A stretch of 16,987 nucleotides of DNA from a bacterium. GTDB lineage: Bacteria; Tectomicrobia; Entotheonellia; Entotheonellales; Entotheonellaceae. A program made the position numbers and the translations under genes. The stretch is from assembly GCA_027294925.1 (NCBI GenBank), contig JAPULM010000281.1:1-16987 (forward strand). Direction: 5' to 3'. This document shows, piece after piece, positions 15,379-16,987 of the stretch (positions are counted from its first letter, which is position 1; every line of letters starts with the position of its first letter). The notes beneath the pieces are model-generated. The model was not told the origin of the DNA, ran no database searches, and worked only from the letters and a program-made list of their open reading frames with translations.

Positions 15379-15438
15379 TAGCCGATCGCGATGGCCTTGG
15401 GCGTTAACGACCCTGATATTTCTGCTTGAGGAAACAAC

Positions 15439-16987
15439 ATGAACGGTTCGGAACTTGAAAACCCGCTGTTATTAAATGTCTCATTGCCTCGCTTCGACCT
15501 GATTCAAACCACCCATGTGGCACCTGCTGTTCGTCAGTTGCTAAGCGAGCTCGAAGAGCGCCTAGAGCAGCTTGAAAAAAATGCCCTACCCAGCTGGGAG
15601 GGGCTTGTTGAGCCCCTTGAATCTTTAAGCGACCGTTTGTCGACCATGTGGGGAATTGTGGGTCATCTGATGGGAGTCCAGAATAGCGAAGCCCTGCGTG
15701 AGGTCTATCAGGAAGTTCAACCTGAGATCGTCAGATTTTCGCTTCGTGTGGGGCAAAGTTCGGTCATTTTTCAGACCCTCAAAGCCATCCGGGACAGTAC
15801 GCTTTGGCAAAGCCTGGAATCTGCTCAGCACCGCATCATTGATGCGTTGATCTTGGATGCAACCTTAGCTGGTGTGGGTTTAGACGGACAAGCACGCGAG
15901 CGTTTTAATGAAATTCAACAACAACTCGCTGAGTTGGGAACGCAGTTTAGCAACAATGTTCTCGACGCCACGAAAGAATTTTCCATTACCCTTCGGACGC
16001 CTGCTGAAATTGCAGGATTGCCCCCAAGCTTGTTGGAAATGACAGCCCAAGCAGCACGTGAGTCGGGAGAGGAGGAGGCGACTGCCGAGCAAGGTCCATG
16101 GCGTATTACGCTGGATTACCCTTGCTTCGGGCCATTCATGGAACATAGCCGGCGCCGTGATCTACGTGAACAGCTGTATAGCGCCTTTATTACCCGAGCG
16201 AGTTCCGGTGAACACGACAATACGCCACTCATTGAGCGTATCTTGCGGTTACGGCGAGAGAAGGCACATTTGCTGGGTTATGATACCTACGCGGCGTTAA
16301 GCCTGGCTAGCAAAATGGCGCCGGATGTCGAGGCGATTGAACGTCTGTCCGAAGAACTGCGGCAAGCCTCCTTGAAGGCCGCACAGCAGGATTTGAACGA
16401 CATTCAAGACTTTGCCAGGGAGCAGGCAGCGCCAGAGGCTGAAGCGTTATGTCATTGGGATTTACCCTATTGGTCTGAACGACTTCGTGAACACCGTTAT
16501 GCGTTTAACGACGAAGACCTTAGACCCTATTTCCCATTGCCTCGTGTCCTCGAAGGTCTGTTTGCGCTTGCCGAGCAGCTATTTGGTATTAAGATTGTCG
16601 CAGCCGATGGAGAGGTGCACGTATGGCATGAGGATGTACGTTTTTTTCGTGTTTATGACCAATCCGCAAATGAAATAGCTGCGTTTTATCTTGATCCCTA
16701 CAGCCGTCCAGCTGAAAAACGTGATGGCGCCTGGATGGATGAATGCGTCGGGCGAAGCCGTCTCCTGGCGCCCTCTGGCCAGAGCGTGCGTTTACCAGTG
16801 GCGTATTTGATATGCAATCAGACACCACCGGTAGATGGCAAACCCTCGTTGATGACGTTTACTGAAGTTAAGACCTTGTTTCACGAATTTGGTCATGGTC
16901 TCCAACACATGCTAACCACGGTTGATTATGGGATGGCGGCCGGCATTAGTAATGTGGAGTGGGATGCGGTCGAACTGCCGAGTCAGT
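15439..16987 (+). CDS. prlC: Oligopeptidase A, M3 zinc metallopeptidase (partial, 3' end outside window)
   Basis: This is a cytoplasmic zinc peptidase that degrades oligopeptides, including cleaved signal peptides. The first 516 codons are present and run off the window. The zinc site HEFGH is encoded at 16882-16896 (residues 482-486). Stretches such as ELGTQFSNNVLDATKEF, EDLRPYFPLPRVLEGLF and VEWDAVELPSQ align well with E. coli PrlC/OpdA of 680 residues, so roughly 170 residues are missing. The ATG at 15439 has TGAGGAA six to seven bases upstream. The gene faces away from the amidase across 144 bases. It looks like an ordinary housekeeping gene that marks the right edge of the island. I see no frameshift or lost catalytic residue in the part available. 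Confidence 0.95.
   Translation, partial: MNGSELENPLLLNVSLPRFDLIQTTHVAPAVRQLLSELEERLEQLEKNALPSWEGLVEPLESLSDRLSTMWGIVGHLMGVQNSEALREVYQEVQPEIVRFSLRVGQSSVIFQTLKAIRDSTLWQSLESAQHRIIDALILDATLAGVGLDGQARERFNEIQQQLAELGTQFSNNVLDATKEFSITLRTPAEIAGLPPSLLEMTAQAARESGEEEATAEQGPWRITLDYPCFGPFMEHSRRRDLREQLYSAFITRASSGEHDNTPLIERILRLRREKAHLLGYDTYAALSLASKMAPDVEAIERLSEELRQASLKAAQQDLNDIQDFAREQAAPEAEALCHWDLPYWSERLREHRYAFNDEDLRPYFPLPRVLEGLFALAEQLFGIKIVAADGEVHVWHEDVRFFRVYDQSANEIAAFYLDPYSRPAEKRDGAWMDECVGRSRLLAPSGQSVRLPVAYLICNQTPPVDGKPSLMTFTEVKTLFHEFGHGLQHMLTTVDYGMAAGISNVEWDAVELPSQ

Overview
The window reads as chromosomal DNA of a Pseudomonadota bacterium with G+C content near one half. The right-hand gene is a close match to gammaproteobacterial oligopeptidase A (PrlC). 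The Ser/Thr kinase has an extracytoplasmic C-terminal region of a kind I associate with gammaproteobacteria. A Ros/MucR-type zinc-finger regulator is more typical of alphaproteobacteria, Magnetococcia and the former Deltaproteobacteria. I would therefore place the source only as a proteobacterium, probably gammaproteobacterial. There are no rRNA or tRNA genes, CRISPR arrays or recognisable insertion sequences.

Layout. Positions 1-3000 hold a signalling pair read leftward: a transmembrane Ser/Thr kinase and then a PP2C phosphatase. Positions 3000-3536 are an AT-rich gap with no convincing gene. Positions 3537-15294 form a compact metabolic island of short, mostly divergent units: a gamma-glutamyltransferase-fold hydrolase (left); a quinone-oxidoreductase-type MDR enzyme and a fumarase/adenylosuccinate-type lyase (right); a MucR regulator (left); a two-subunit ThDP 2-oxoacid decarboxylase of the ComDE type plus an alkaline-phosphatase-superfamily hydrolase (right); and an MFS transporter, an HpaI-type aldolase and an amidase-signature hydrolase (all left). 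Positions 15439 to the end hold the first 516 codons of prlC.

How the genes may work together. The island looks like a catabolic pathway for a small organic acid or amide: one importer, two amide hydrolases, one C-N or C-C lyase, one NAD(P)H-dependent oxidoreductase, one pyruvate-type aldolase, one decarboxylase acting on a 2-oxoacid with a sulfo or phosphono group, and one phosphodiesterase-fold enzyme. The last enzyme has a Lys-x-Lys pair placed like the carboxylate-binding lysines of phosphonoacetate hydrolase. A phosphonate or sulfonate substrate is the best guess, but the substrate is inference. I do not know this gene set as a described pathway. The regulatory DNA supports local control: there are five plausible sigma70 promoters, two of which share a TACACT -10 and two an almost identical TGTATGATRCT core. 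There is also an inverted repeat and a terminator-like hairpin before the decarboxylase genes, and a palindrome over the predicted start point of the mucR-like gene.
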